From the NCBI GenBank assembly GCA_913046815.1, contig CAJWTE010000004.1, positions 1-27,364 of the forward strand: DNA of 27,364 nucleotides, in the 5' to 3' direction. Source of the stretch: an uncultured bacterium (lineage in GTDB: Bacteria > Patescibacteriota > Minisyncoccia > Phycocordibacterales > UBA918). Under the pieces are notes generated by a model. It was not told the DNA's origin. It ran no database searches and saw nothing but the letters and a program-made list of their open reading frames with translations. A program made the translations under genes and the position numbers. Numbering within the stretch: position 1 is the first letter of the stretch; the number at the start of each line of letters is the position of its first letter. Below are positions 8,139 to 13,953 of the stretch, one piece after another.

Positions 8139-8193
8139 ATCCTTCAATTGATTTTAACGTCTTTACTGACACGACATTTCACATTATGAAGTC

Positions 8194-8301
8194 AAATTTT
8201 GTGTTAGATACGAGACGCACAAGTAAAACTTTGTGAGCCGTACTGAATGGTACGGTGAAGAAAATTTTACGCTGTACAACAAAGTAGATGACATAAAATT
8301 T
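8194..8301 (-). promoter_or_regulatory. Structured RNA element, copy 2 (atpG-atpD spacer)
   Basis: In the operon sense the element starts at the atpG stop and folds as one long interrupted hairpin. The outer stem is AAATTTT/AAAATTT (8301-8295 with 8200-8194; AU only, weak). Next comes a conserved loop TCATCTACTTTGTT, then GTACA/TGTGC (8277-8273 with 8221-8217), then a 10-bp stem with one G-U (8270-8261 with 8232-8223). The apical hairpin CCGTAC-CATTCA-GTACGG (8255-8238) follows. On the 3' side is the loop CGTCTCGTATCTAACAC. It shares loops with copy 1, at 11626-11745, while the helices differ by compensating changes. The role is inferred: RNA processing, translation control or ligand or protein binding. 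Confidence 0.65.
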
Positions 8302-9206
8302 TATTTCATGGCTTCGACACCGGCTGTTATCTCTGACACTTCAGCAGTAATGGCAGTCTGGCGGGCCTTGTTATATTTAATCGTCAAACCTTTGATTACC
8401 TCCTTGCTTTTATCAGTTGCGTTCTTCATTGCTACCATGCGAGCCGAATGTTCCGATGCTTTGCTCTCTAGGAGCGCATGGTAGACCATAATCTGCACCA
8501 ACTGCGGCACTAGAGAGTTAAAGACTTCCTCCGGCGATGGTTCAATGGTGTAAGTGATTGCTGTGTCTGACGGCTCAGAGTTATCACTAAACTTACCCCG
8601 CTTAGGTTTAATACCTTGCATGATGTAATGAATCTCAGCAGGATCCAGTGGTAATATTTGTCTCAATGTTGGTTCTTGCTCAAACGTGGAAAGGAAATTT
8701 TGGTATACAATTTCCACTTTTCGGTACTCATCTTGATTAAATTTACTAATCACCAGTTCGGTAATTGCATAGACATCTTCCACTGTAACCTCGTCAGACA
8801 CGTTCACATACTCCTCCAAAACAACCAGTCGCTCTCTACGAGCAAAGTCTACAGCCTTCTTGCCAATACAAATGGTTTCAACCTTGTTGTCACTGTTCTG
8901 GATAACAGTCTCTGCTCTTTTTAAAACAGCACTATTAACACTACCAGCCAAACCTTTATCACTAGTAACAATAACTAGCAGTGTCTTCCCAGTATTTCGT
9001 CTAGCAGCAAATTGACTATTCTTCGCTTCATTTGAGTTTGAAATTCTAGCCAAAATGCGCAGTGCTGCATGCACATAAGGTCTACCAGCAAAAGCCCTTT
9101 CCTGGCTCTTTCGCATTTTTACTGCCGAAACAGATTCCATTGCCTTAGTCACTTGACCAGTCTTCTTGGTAGATATTATTTTGTTTTTAACTTGTTTAAG
9201 CGCCAT
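8301..9206 (-). CDS. atpG: ATP synthase gamma subunit
   Basis: Rotating central shaft of F1, 301 aa. I start it at MALKQVKNKIISTKKTGQ because family members begin with MAxxxxIKxRIxSIKxTxQITKAM; the longer frame upstream adds 11 residues that do not fit. The start lies inside atpA (11-base overlap), and an AAGGAGG sequence lies 15 bases upstream, rather far. The N-terminal coiled-coil helix includes TKAMESVSAVKMRKSQ. The C-terminal helix includes HSARMVAMKNATDKSKEVI and TAITAEVSEI, the conserved ITxEIxEI segment. The central Rossmann-like part contains VTSDKGLAGSVN. Confidence 0.96.
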   Translation of the reverse strand: MALKQVKNKIISTKKTGQVTKAMESVSAVKMRKSQERAFAGRPYVHAALRILARISNSNEAKNSQFAARRNTGKTLLVIVTSDKGLAGSVNSAVLKRAETVIQNSDNKVETICIGKKAVDFARRERLVVLEEYVNVSDEVTVEDVYAITELVISKFNQDEYRKVEIVYQNFLSTFEQEPTLRQILPLDPAEIHYIMQGIKPKRGKFSDNSEPSDTAITYTIEPSPEEVFNSLVPQLVQIMVYHALLESKASEHSARMVAMKNATDKSKEVIKGLTIKYNKARQTAITAEVSEITAGVEAMK

Positions 9207-10761
9207 AAAGTTCTTTATGTGCCTCCTTAAAGTCTGCAAGTGACTTATTCAATTTATCCACTACTTCATCAGTCAATTCACGGCCAGTTTCTATCGTGCT
9301 CAAAATATCTTTGCGGTCACGATCGATGAAGTTCAAGAACTCAGATTCAATCTTAGAAGTGCTTTCTACTGGAGCTCCGTCAAAAATGCCGTTGTTTGCT
9401 GCATAAATAGCAACCACTTGTCGTTGAAATGGTACTGGTGCGTTCTGACCCTGTTTCAAGAGCTCCACATATTTGCGACCAGAGTCGATTCTAGCCTTAG
9501 TATCATCATCCAAATCTGAAGCAAATTGCATAAAGGCTTCCAACTCTCTAAATTGAGCCAGTTCCAGCCTGATTTTTCCTGCCACCTTTTTCATAGCTTT
9601 AGTTTGAGCCGATGAACCTACTCGGGACACGGAGATACCGACGTCTAGTGCCGGGCGGATACCCTTATTGAACAAGTCAGTGTCCAAAAAGATTTGACCG
9701 TCTGTAATAGAGATGACGTTAGTAGGTATATAAGCAGAAACATCACCTTCTTGAGTTTCAATTATCGGCAGGGCAGTTATCGAGCCTGCGCCCAGCTCAG
9801 CCGATAATTTAGCTGATCGTTCCAAAAGTCTAGAGTGCAAGTAGAAGATGTCACCCGGATATGCTTCACGACCCGGTGGACGTCGCAAGAGTAGTGACAT
9901 TTGGCGATATGCATTAGCGTGCTTAGAAAGGTCGTCAAATACTACCAGTACATCCTTACCTTGCTCCATAAAGTATTCACCAATGGCAGCGCCAGCAAAC
10001 GGAGCTAGGAAAAGTAACGGTGAAGCCTCTGAAGCAGAAGTAGCCACAATAGTGGTGTACTCCATTGCACCAGCTTCTTCTAGCCTTGCCATGATAGATG
10101 CTGTCTTAGACCGCTTTTGTCCGACAGCCACATAAATACAAACAGGGCGTTTGTCTGCTGGCTCGTACTTCTGGTTGATTATAGTGTCGATTGCGATCGT
10201 AGTCTTACCAGTCTGACGATCCCCAATGATAAGTTCACGTTGTCCGCGTCCAATTGGAATCATGGAGTCAATAGCTTTGATACCTGTGTGAATCGGCTCA
10301 TTTACACCAGAACGGTCCATTACTCCATAAGCTACCCTCTCAATAGGCATATTTCTGTCAGTTTCAATTGTACCTTTACCGTCAATTGCCTCTCCTAAAG
10401 GAGAAACGACTCGACCCACAATTTCCTTGCCCACTGGAATGGAAAGCAATTTGTTGGTGCGCATCACTCGCATTCCCTCCTTAACAAGGTCAGACTCACC
10501 CAAAATTACCACCTTTACAGTATCTTCTTCTAGGTTAAGTACCAATCCAAAAACTGCCTTGTCACTTTTTAAAGTTTCTTCAAGAGACTGTTCGTCAGAA
10601 ACAGCGAAAGAAACCATCTCCATCATCTCGGCTTTATCTAGGCCGTCAATTTCTGCAATCCCATCACCTACAGCAGTAACAACTCCTATATCAGTTGTAG
10701 TACTGCCAGTGTCGAGATTGGCAATTTCTGACTTAATTTTTTCTATAATAACTGAACTCAT
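9196..10761 (-). CDS. atpA: ATP synthase alpha subunit
   Basis: Non-catalytic nucleotide-binding subunit of F1, 521 aa (usually 500-515). In order: the N-terminal beta barrel (DIGVVTAVGDGIAEIDGL), Walker A GDRQTGKT (residues 180-187), the Walker B strand ending in VLVVFDDLSKHA, and the family signature with RRPPGREAYPGDIFYLHSRL. The arginine-finger segment SVSRVGSSAQTKAMK and the C-terminal helical bundle follow. It starts 9 bases after atpH and ends 11 bases inside atpG, as expected for tightly coupled F1 genes. Confidence 0.98.
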   Translation of the reverse strand: MSSVIIEKIKSEIANLDTGSTTTDIGVVTAVGDGIAEIDGLDKAEMMEMVSFAVSDEQSLEETLKSDKAVFGLVLNLEEDTVKVVILGESDLVKEGMRVMRTNKLLSIPVGKEIVGRVVSPLGEAIDGKGTIETDRNMPIERVAYGVMDRSGVNEPIHTGIKAIDSMIPIGRGQRELIIGDRQTGKTTIAIDTIINQKYEPADKRPVCIYVAVGQKRSKTASIMARLEEAGAMEYTTIVATSASEASPLLFLAPFAGAAIGEYFMEQGKDVLVVFDDLSKHANAYRQMSLLLRRPPGREAYPGDIFYLHSRLLERSAKLSAELGAGSITALPIIETQEGDVSAYIPTNVISITDGQIFLDTDLFNKGIRPALDVGISVSRVGSSAQTKAMKKVAGKIRLELAQFRELEAFMQFASDLDDDTKARIDSGRKYVELLKQGQNAPVPFQRQVVAIYAANNGIFDGAPVESTSKIESEFLNFIDRDRKDILSTIETGRELTDEVVDKLNKSLADFKEAHKELYGA

Positions 10762-10770
10762 GTTTGTAAT

Positions 10771-11151
10771 TTATTGGGTAATTTTTTGGTAAAGTGAAAC
10801 TAACTTTTGCTTATAGCTTGCATCTACTCTCTGAGACTTTGATTCCAATATATAGCCACCTATCAAATTTGAGTTGATTTGGACAGCTGGTGTAGTAGTG
10901 ATGTTCATACCTGCAAGCTGAGACTCAATTTCCGACTTGTAAGAATCATACTGTGAGTTATCGGTTACTGTAACCAAGGCTTCATCTTGCGCACGACCCT
11001 CAAGAAAGCGTAGCGTACTTTGCAACACACCTCGATACAACTTCATATGGCCTCGCTTCTCTTGCACCAACATAAGGTTTTGCAGTGCAACCCTTGGTTC
11101 CACACCTACCTCAATGCTTTGTAGTAACGCCTGTACGTAATTCTCTTTCAT
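10771..11151 (-). CDS. atpH: ATP synthase delta subunit, short form
   Basis: Peripheral-stalk subunit joining F1 to the b subunit. It has 126 aa where the usual form has 175-185. The N-terminal helical bundle is shortened. The C-terminal part keeps the recognisable pattern INSNLIGGYILESKSQRVDA, matching the family xIGGxxVxxxxxxIDxS, and ends with a helix (YKQKLVSLYQKI). Assignment rests on this pattern and on its position between atpF (2 bases away) and atpA. Confidence 0.85.
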   Translation of the reverse strand: MKENYVQALLQSIEVGVEPRVALQNLMLVQEKRGHMKLYRGVLQSTLRFLEGRAQDEALVTVTDNSQYDSYKSEIESQLAGMNITTTPAVQINSNLIGGYILESKSQRVDASYKQKLVSLYQKITQ

Positions 11152-11153
11152 GA

Positions 11154-11603
11154 CTAACTGATCTTCTCCTTAAGGACTTTCTCCGCAGCTAAAACTGCCA
11201 TCTTGGCAATCTCAGCTTCAGCTTCACTCTTTGATTCCTTCTTTATCTCTTCACCTCGTATCTCAGCATTTTTGATAGCATCGACTGCTTTTACTTCTGC
11301 CTCAGATAAGATTGTTTCCGCCTTCTCTTTGGCACTTTGAGTGGCTCTCTCACTAACAGAATCAGCCTCCCTATGGGCCTGCGTTAAGATTTCTGCTTTT
11401 TCTGATTCAGCTTGACTGAGAGACTCAGCAGCTTGTTCTGCGTCTTTTATACCTTGAGCAATTTTTTCCTCCCTAACCTCTATCATTTTCATAAGAGGCT
11501 TATACAGGAAATACGATAACAATGCCACTAGAGCAGCAAAGTTGATGATTTGTACTACAATTAGCTTTAGATCTATACCAAAGGCTTGAATGAGTTGTTC
11601 CAT
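11154..11603 (-). CDS. atpF: ATP synthase b subunit
   Basis: Peripheral-stalk subunit, 149 aa. One N-terminal membrane helix (about residues 12-34, LIVVQIINFAALVALLSYFL) is followed by the conserved KPLMKMIEVREEKI segment. A long charged helix rich in Ala, Glu and Lys forms the stator coiled coil and ends in AEKVLKEKIS. It is separated from atpE by a 144-nt spacer containing the first structured RNA element, and its stop is 2 bases from the atpH start. Confidence 0.95.
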   Translation of the reverse strand: MEQLIQAFGIDLKLIVVQIINFAALVALLSYFLYKPLMKMIEVREEKIAQGIKDAEQAAESLSQAESEKAEILTQAHREADSVSERATQSAKEKAETILSEAEVKAVDAIKNAEIRGEEIKKESKSEAEAEIAKMAVLAAEKVLKEKIS

Positions 11604-11625
11604 AATGACTGAAGGAATTGTTAGG

Positions 11626-11745
11626 AAGTCACTGAGGTGTCTCAGATACTAGGCGGACAAGGAAATATGTATGAGTCGTACTTTTGTACGATGAAAACAA
11701 ATTTACCGCAGTCCAACAAAGTAGATGAGATACATTCAGTGACTT
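11626..11745 (-). promoter_or_regulatory. Structured RNA element, copy 1 (atpE-atpF spacer)
   Basis: In the operon sense this begins 2 bases after the atpE stop. A perfect 10-bp outer stem, AAGTCACTGA (11745-11736) with TCAGTGACTT (11635-11626), encloses a second TCTCA/TGAGA stem. The loop TCATCTACTTTGTT follows, then GGAC/GTCC (11714-11711 with 11658-11655). Next is GG-T-AAAT with ATTTCC (11707-11701 with 11666-11661, one bulge). The apical hairpin is TCGTAC-AAAA-GTACGA (11691-11676), flanked by TTCA and CTCA as in copy 2. The 3' loop is CGCCTAGTATCTGAGACAC. The shared loops with covarying stems argue for an RNA structure. I do not recognise the motif. Confidence 0.7.
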
Positions 11746-11747
11746 AA

Positions 11748-12002
11748 CTAAGCGAACTTGATAATGAATGCTACAACCAGGGCAAAAATAGCCAAAGCCT
11801 CCACAAAGGCAATACCAATAAACATGGTGGCCTGCACCTTTCCGGCTGCTTCAGGATTACGACCAATAGCTTCTAGTGCTTTTGAGATAAGGATACCAAG
11901 ACCAACACCTGGACCGAGTACACCAAAACCGGCTGCTATACCCATAGCTAGCGCCTTCATTGCTTCAGCACTTAGTACTGCAACTTCCATTTCTGGGGAC
12001 AT
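11748..12002 (-). CDS. atpE: ATP synthase c subunit (proteolipid)
   Basis: 84-aa membrane hairpin that forms the rotor ring of Fo. Helix 1 carries the Gly-rich packing motif AAGFGVLGPGVGLGILISKA. The polar loop has the conserved GRNPEA (RQP-type), and helix 2 holds the ion-binding Glu68 in FIGIAFVEALAIFALVVAF. Leu35 and Ala69 stand where sodium-type rings have Gln and Ser, so proton coupling is inferred. I see no Shine-Dalgarno site before the ATG at 12002. A hairpin lies between atpB and this gene, and a structured RNA element follows it. Confidence 0.97.
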   Translation of the reverse strand: MSPEMEVAVLSAEAMKALAMGIAAGFGVLGPGVGLGILISKALEAIGRNPEAAGKVQATMFIGIAFVEALAIFALVVAFIIKFA

Positions 12003-12035
12003 AATATTTACTTAGTTATTTACTAATGGACAAAC

Positions 12036-12059
12036 ATGAGCCAGCTTAGACGGGCTCAT
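12036..12059 (-). promoter_or_regulatory. Hairpin in the atpB-atpE spacer
   Basis: A perfect 7-bp stem, ATGAGCC/GGCTCAT, with a 10-nt loop in the 66-nt spacer. No T-run follows in the operon direction, so a role in mRNA stability or atpE translation is more plausible than termination. This is inference. Confidence 0.45.
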
Positions 12060-12068
12060 TCTCACCCA

Positions 12069-12878
12069 CTAATGAGGTACCTCTACCGCTATCTTTATAA
12101 AGAATAAAGTTAAAATGGCAAAAATGAACGCCTGAATCAATCCAACAAACATCTCGTATGCCAATAAAGGAACGGGTAGAAAATACGGTGTAGCCAAAAA
12201 CATAACGACAAGAAGCAAGGTTTTGCCAGCAAAAATGTTTCCGAAAAGACGAAAAGAAAATGAGATCAGGCGAGCGAGTTCTGAAATAAGTTCGATAATA
12301 CCTATTGCAAAAGCCAATAAATTTGGTCCATTGAACTGTCTTAAAAAACGAAGGTTGATAAACTTTCCACTGTACCGCCAAAATCCAATCGCCACTATAC
12401 CAGCAAACTCAATCACCACAAAGGCTATAATAGCGAAAGCCAGTGTGATATTTAAGTCCGTTGCCGGCGGGTAAAAGAAAGGGATTAAGTGATGCGATTC
12501 ATCATAGATACCAATGGAAGTAACTCCAGGGAATAATCCGAGCCAATTCATCGTGAGGATGAAAAGAAAAATGGTCATAATAATCGGAAAATACTTTTTT
12601 GCTAATTTTTTATCCTCCAAAGTATCGGCCATGTAGTCAAAAGCTCCACCCAATATCAGCTCAAATAGACTCTGGAGCTTACCAGGAATCAGTTTTAGCT
12701 TTCTCCGAACAGTAAAAGCGACTGCAATCAACAAAACCATCGCCAGCCAACTGGTAAGAAGAGTAGAAGTTACAGGTAAACCACCCATATTTCCAAGTAC
12801 GTAGGGAGCTAAATGTACAGTTAGTCCTGATTCTTCTTCATGTGTGGTCGTGTGCTCTGCCGTTGTTTTCGTAGCCAT
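12069..12878 (-). CDS. atpB: ATP synthase a subunit
   Basis: Fo subunit that forms the ion half-channels, 269 aa. I start it at MATKTTAEHTTTHEEESG; the longer frame runs through a terminator-like hairpin. About five to six membrane helices are seen. The essential arginine is R210 in LARLISFSFRLFGNIFAG, the family signature SLxxRLFGNxxAG. The C-terminal helices include LLAYEMFVGLIQAFIFAILT. It is the first gene of the atp operon; no atpI gene precedes it. I see no convincing promoter, only an AT-rich TTAATATACC about 10-20 bases upstream. Confidence 0.95.
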   Translation of the reverse strand: MATKTTAEHTTTHEEESGLTVHLAPYVLGNMGGLPVTSTLLTSWLAMVLLIAVAFTVRRKLKLIPGKLQSLFELILGGAFDYMADTLEDKKLAKKYFPIIMTIFLFILTMNWLGLFPGVTSIGIYDESHHLIPFFYPPATDLNITLAFAIIAFVVIEFAGIVAIGFWRYSGKFINLRFLRQFNGPNLLAFAIGIIELISELARLISFSFRLFGNIFAGKTLLLVVMFLATPYFLPVPLLAYEMFVGLIQAFIFAILTLFFIKIAVEVPH

Positions 12879-12933
12879 AAATTGCGCCGGTATATTAACA
12901 CAGCACAAGGAAAAATAAAGTGGACAAGCAAAA

Positions 12934-12951
12934 GTCCCACCTGGGCGGGAC
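12934..12951 (-). terminator. Hairpin with short T-run before atpB
   Basis: Minus-strand GTCCCGC pairs with GTGGGAC (one G-U) around a short loop, and TTTT follows directly. It could terminate the 78-aa gene upstream or attenuate entry into the atp operon. The short T-run makes it a weak candidate. Confidence 0.45.
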
Positions 12952-12969
12952 CTGCAATCTTTTGGCATT

Positions 12970-13206
12970 TCATCCTAACTTTGAAATGGAACGCGCCCTT
13001 TCATGTAGGTCTGGATGCTTCCCTGTATCCCAAAGCCAGAATTTGGAGAAATTTGATTTGAATGCTCCAATTTCTCTAAGCCCTAGAAACAAGGACCGTC
13101 CTTTGAAAGCGGAGTCGGTGCTCGGCTTTGGGTACGAAAGTCCGAGGGACTTAGCAGCATCGGCAGGCAGCATCCCCTCTTTCAATTTATATGTGATCTT
13201 TTTCAT
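12970..13206 (-). CDS. Unknown 78-aa protein
   Basis: I do not recognise this protein. It is soluble and basic, with a helix-forming start (MKKITYKLKEGMLPADAAKS) and an aromatic-rich second half (KSNFSKFWLWDTGKHPDLHE). No membrane segment, metal motif or catalytic pattern is seen. An AGGAG lies 8 bases before the ATG (TAGGAGACCTAAATG), one of the better ribosome sites in the window, which supports a real gene. A terminator-like hairpin follows before atpB. A weak promoter start (TTGTCA, 13286-13281) lies upstream. Expression together with atpB is possible, but the hairpin argues against it. Confidence 0.6.
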   Translation of the reverse strand: MKKITYKLKEGMLPADAAKSLGLSYPKPSTDSAFKGRSLFLGLREIGAFKSNFSKFWLWDTGKHPDLHERARSISKLG

Positions 13207-13279
13207 TTAGGTCTCCTACTGTGATTGCAGGCAAAAATTAACATAGATTTAAAAAATGTAAATTGCACAGCATGATTAA

Positions 13280-13307
13280 TTGACAAGCAGTAAGATATTG
13301 CTACTAT
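13280..13307 (+). promoter_or_regulatory. Putative plus-strand promoter upstream of tRNA-Ala
   Basis: TTGACA (13280-13285), a 16-base spacer and TACTAT (13302-13307) preceded by TG (extended -10). Transcription would begin near 13314, at a small inverted repeat ACTCAA-ATA-TTGAGT (13314-13328). It would run through the direct repeats and the large hairpin into tRNA-Ala. The product could be a long tRNA leader or a separate small RNA. Confidence 0.5.
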
Positions 13308-13338
13308 GTTGTGACTCAAATATTGAGTGGTCGTGAGT

Positions 13339-13401
13339 CAAGCTTGCTGACCTGCATGTCATTCATTGCCAGGCCAGTAAGACAAGCTTGCTGACCTGCA
13401 T
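13339..13401. repeat. Pair of 19-bp direct repeats
   Basis: CAAGCTTGCTGACCTGCAT occurs at 13339-13357 and again at 13383-13401, 44 bases apart, with partial similarity continuing on both sides. The pair lies in the 322-nt stretch 13207-13528, which holds no protein gene that I can support. Confidence 0.85.
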
Positions 13402-13435
13402 TCACAGAAAGAGAGCGGGAGCACATGCTTTCAGC

Positions 13436-13507
13436 ATGTGGAACCGGAATATTTTTGCAAAAACAAATGCAAGCACTTGTTTTTGCAAAAATATTCCGGT
13501 TCCACAT
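13436..13507. repeat. 72-nt perfect hairpin (31-bp inverted repeat, 10-nt loop)
   Basis: Arms at 13436-13466 and 13477-13507 are exact reverse complements; the left one begins ATGTGGAACCGGAATATT and the right one ends CCGGTTCCACAT. The loop is ATGCAAGCAC. A smaller hairpin, CACATGC-TTTCA-GCATGTG (13422-13440), uses the base of the left arm, so the two folds exclude each other. Similarity between the arms continues imperfectly outward (GAGAGC on the left, GCTCTC on the right). No T-run follows. It ends 21 bases before tRNA-Ala. Confidence 0.9.
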
Positions 13508-13528
13508 CTTCTGCTCTCCCTATTCATT

Positions 13529-13602
13529 GGGCCAGTAGCTCAGTTGGCTAGAGCGCCTCATTTGCACTGAGGAGGCCGGGGGTTCGAGTCCTCTCTGGTC
13601 CA
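13529..13602 (+). tRNA. tRNA-Ala (anticodon UGC)
   Basis: 74-nt cloverleaf. The acceptor stem GGGCCAG/CTGGTCC carries the G3-U70 wobble pair that marks alanine tRNAs. The D arm contains AGCTCAGTTGGCTAGAGC. The anticodon arm is CCTCA-TTTGCAC-TGAGG with anticodon TGC. The T arm contains GGTTCGAGTCC, and the discriminator base is A. CCA is not encoded; the next bases are CAA. It is the only clear plus-strand gene in the window. It should read all four GCN codons or most of them. Confidence 0.97.
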
Positions 13603-13605
13603 CAA

Positions 13606-13804
13606 TCGGAAGGCCGGCAAGACCAATGTCTTGTCGGCCTTTGCCGTTGTGAGACTGGATAGGGCTCGAAAGACGGAGGATGCGAAGCCAGTCGGAACAC
13701 AGTGGAGACTGAAGCCGAGTCGGGGTCGAAAGCACTTACTAGAATTGGAGCGAAGTGAACAATTGTAGTTAGTGACTTGTGACCGAGTCCTCTCTGGTCC
13801 ACAA
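13606..13804. other. 199-bp insertion ending in a duplicated tRNA-Ala 3' end
   Basis: The last 18 bases of tRNA-Ala plus three more (CGAGTCCTCTCTGGTCCACAA, split here as CGAGTCCTCT and CTGGTCCACAA) occur at 13585-13605 and again at 13784-13804. This is the pattern left by site-specific integration into a tRNA 3' end. The segment between is too short for any gene. It contains the first terminator, internal repeats (GAGACTG, TCGAAAG, GAAGCC-AGTCGG with GAAGCCGAGTCGG) and a 14-nt near-perfect stem CACTTACTAGAATT with AATTGTAGTTAGTG. It could be an excision remnant, a non-autonomous element or a structured RNA. Minus-strand frames across it are antisense-to-tRNA artefacts. Confidence 0.7.
13610..13641 (+). 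terminator. Strong hairpin just after tRNA-Ala
   Basis: AAGGCCGGCAAGAC (13610-13623) pairs with GTCTTGTCGGCCTT (13628-13641) over 14 bp with one G-U, loop CAAT. It starts 8 bases after the tRNA and is followed by a short TT, so it is a likely terminator or processing signal. Confidence 0.65.
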
Positions 13805-13808
13805 CCAA

Positions 13809-13836
13809 AACCTGCACATCGTGCAGGTTGTTTGTT
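13809..13836 (+). terminator. Rho-independent-type terminator after the duplicated tRNA end
   Basis: AACCTGCAC-ATC-GTGCAGGTT (9-bp perfect stem, 3-nt loop) is followed by GTTTGTTT. It is probably the original tRNA-Ala terminator, separated from the tRNA by the 199-bp insertion. Confidence 0.75.
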
Positions 13837-13843
13837 TCCAATA

Positions 13844-13936
13844 CTACCCCACTAGTGGAAAACCAAACAACATCATAGCCGTCAAAAAACCAATGATGTA
13901 TGCAAGTAATACCAAAAATGCTTTTTCATTTTTCAT
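13844..13936 (-). CDS. 30-aa single-helix membrane peptide
   Basis: Small open frame starting MKNEKAFLVLLAYIIGF and ending with FPLVG before TAG. A charged N-terminus is followed by one long hydrophobic helix, the usual form of a bacterial small membrane protein. It starts 17 bases after the stop of the Ddl-like gene, so it may be the last gene of that operon. No Shine-Dalgarno site is seen. The function is unknown, and chance coding in AT-rich DNA cannot be excluded. Confidence 0.45.
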   Translation of the reverse strand: MKNEKAFLVLLAYIIGFLTAMMLFGFPLVG

Positions 13937-13953
13937 AACAAAATGTTAACACA

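Noticed and set aside
12046..12381. 111-codon minus frame inside atpB
   Set aside because: It is a shifted-frame shadow of atpB, which has a normal, complete sequence in its own frame.
13510..13560. CRISPR array suggested by nearby repeats
   Set aside because: Only two copies of each repeat and no regular spacers or cas genes are seen.
13316..13570. Open frames on both strands through the 72-nt hairpin
   Set aside because: The translations mirror the inverted repeat and the direct repeats; no ribosome site and no protein-like composition.
13520..13841. Minus-strand frames of 71 and 97 codons across tRNA-Ala and the duplicated end
   Set aside because: They are antisense to a tRNA and give the well-known false peptides of the RGLEPPASSVQMRRSSQLSY and GPERTRTPGLLSANEAL type.
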